NCBI GenBank assembly: GCA_035295665.1
Contig: DATGIQ010000636.1
Location: 1 to 22,178, forward strand
Source of the DNA: DATGIQ01 sp035295665
GTDB taxonomy: Bacteria > Planctomycetota > Planctomycetia > Gemmatales > Gemmataceae
Reading direction: 5' to 3'
Length of the DNA stretch: 22,178 nt
Under the pieces are notes generated by a model. It was not told the origin of the DNA. It did no database searches and was given only the letters and a program-made list of their open reading frames with translations. A program made the position numbers and the translations under genes. Shown piece by piece: positions 22,001-22,178 of this stretch. Numbering within the stretch: position 1 is the first letter of the stretch; every line of letters starts with the position of its first letter.

Positions 22001-22006
22001 TTGACA
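22001..22006 (+). promoter_or_regulatory. -35-like TTGACA before the last gene
   Basis: A perfect TTGACA lies 60 bp before the ATG at 22066, in the gap between the two small genes. No good -10 is present at 16-18 bp (TAATCC at 22024-22029 matches poorly), so the two genes may simply share the upstream promoter. Confidence 0.25.
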
Positions 22007-22065
22007 ATCGCCGTCGTGCTGGCTAATCCTACTCCTTGCTGAGAATACCGAAGAAAGGAACACCC

Positions 22066-22178
22066 ATGCCGACACCACGAAACAGCTACACCCTGACCGA
22101 ACACGGCGAGTTTCTGTGCCTGGTCGACAGCGGCCAGGGCCGCAGCATCACCAACGACGCCGAGGCGGTCATCGCCGA
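22066..22178 (+). CDS. Small hypothetical protein, 5' part only
   Basis: Thirty-seven codons are visible before the window ends, starting MPTPRNSYTLTEHGEFL and containing RSITNDAEAVIA. ATG 22066 is preceded by GAAAGGA with about 6 nt spacing, so the start is well supported. The phrase ITNDAEAVI is familiar from short hypothetical proteins that sit near genes like the previous one, but this is memory, not a search. The rest of the gene is outside the window, so no domain or function can be given. Confidence 0.65.
   Translation, partial: MPTPRNSYTLTEHGEFLCLVDSGQGRSITNDAEAVIA

Overview
The window looks like chromosomal DNA of a planctomycete, most likely from the Gemmata group (Gemmatales/Gemmataceae). 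This rests on the GC-rich coding style, a TIGR03067-type small secreted protein, PQQ-propeller and zinc-ribbon/TM proteins of the planctomycete kind, large secreted repeat proteins, and an N-terminal LEALEYRQVPS motif of the type I associate with secreted planctomycete proteins. No database search was possible; all names come from motifs read by eye.

Layout. (1) 1-2582 (+): the 3' part of a giant secreted protein with tandem Ig-like domains of about 103 aa and a Thr/Asn/Gly-rich beta-structured tail. (2) 2583-2716: a convergent junction holding two strong hairpins. (3) 2717-8168 (-): the replication-initiation cluster, transcribed dnaA, dnaN, dciA-like (DUF721), gyrB. dnaN and dciA are 3 nt apart, recF is not in its common place, and DnaA is short, lacking domains I and II. 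The 334-bp dnaA-dnaN gap contains a DnaA-box-like site. (4) 8354-10902 (+): a NamZ/DUF1343-type exo-N-acetylmuramidase, then an enolase-superfamily (muconate cycloisomerase/dipeptide epimerase type) enzyme. These two could both act on peptidoglycan fragments, but that link is inferred. (5) 11072-12214 (+): ispG of the MEP isoprenoid pathway, with a recognisable promoter and a strong ribosome binding site. (6) 12288-16001 (+): a tight three-gene run of zinc-ribbon/TM/helical-repeat protein, secreted PQQ propeller and TIGR03067 protein. It is preceded by a heptamer-based inverted repeat that ends 2 nt before the first start codon. (7) 16335-18287 (+): a ClC chloride channel/transporter with a CBS pair, preceded by a perfect 26-bp inverted repeat. 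(8) 18767-21448 (+): an 893-aa secreted protein joining a HExxE-containing domain to five repeats of about 103 aa. (9) 21657-22178 (+): two small hypothetical genes, the second cut by the window end.

I see no tRNA, rRNA, CRISPR array, transposase or prophage gene. The most notable points are the DnaA/DciA arrangement with its unclear dnaA start codon, the HExxE-repeat surface protein, and several long intergenic palindromes without T-tracts.
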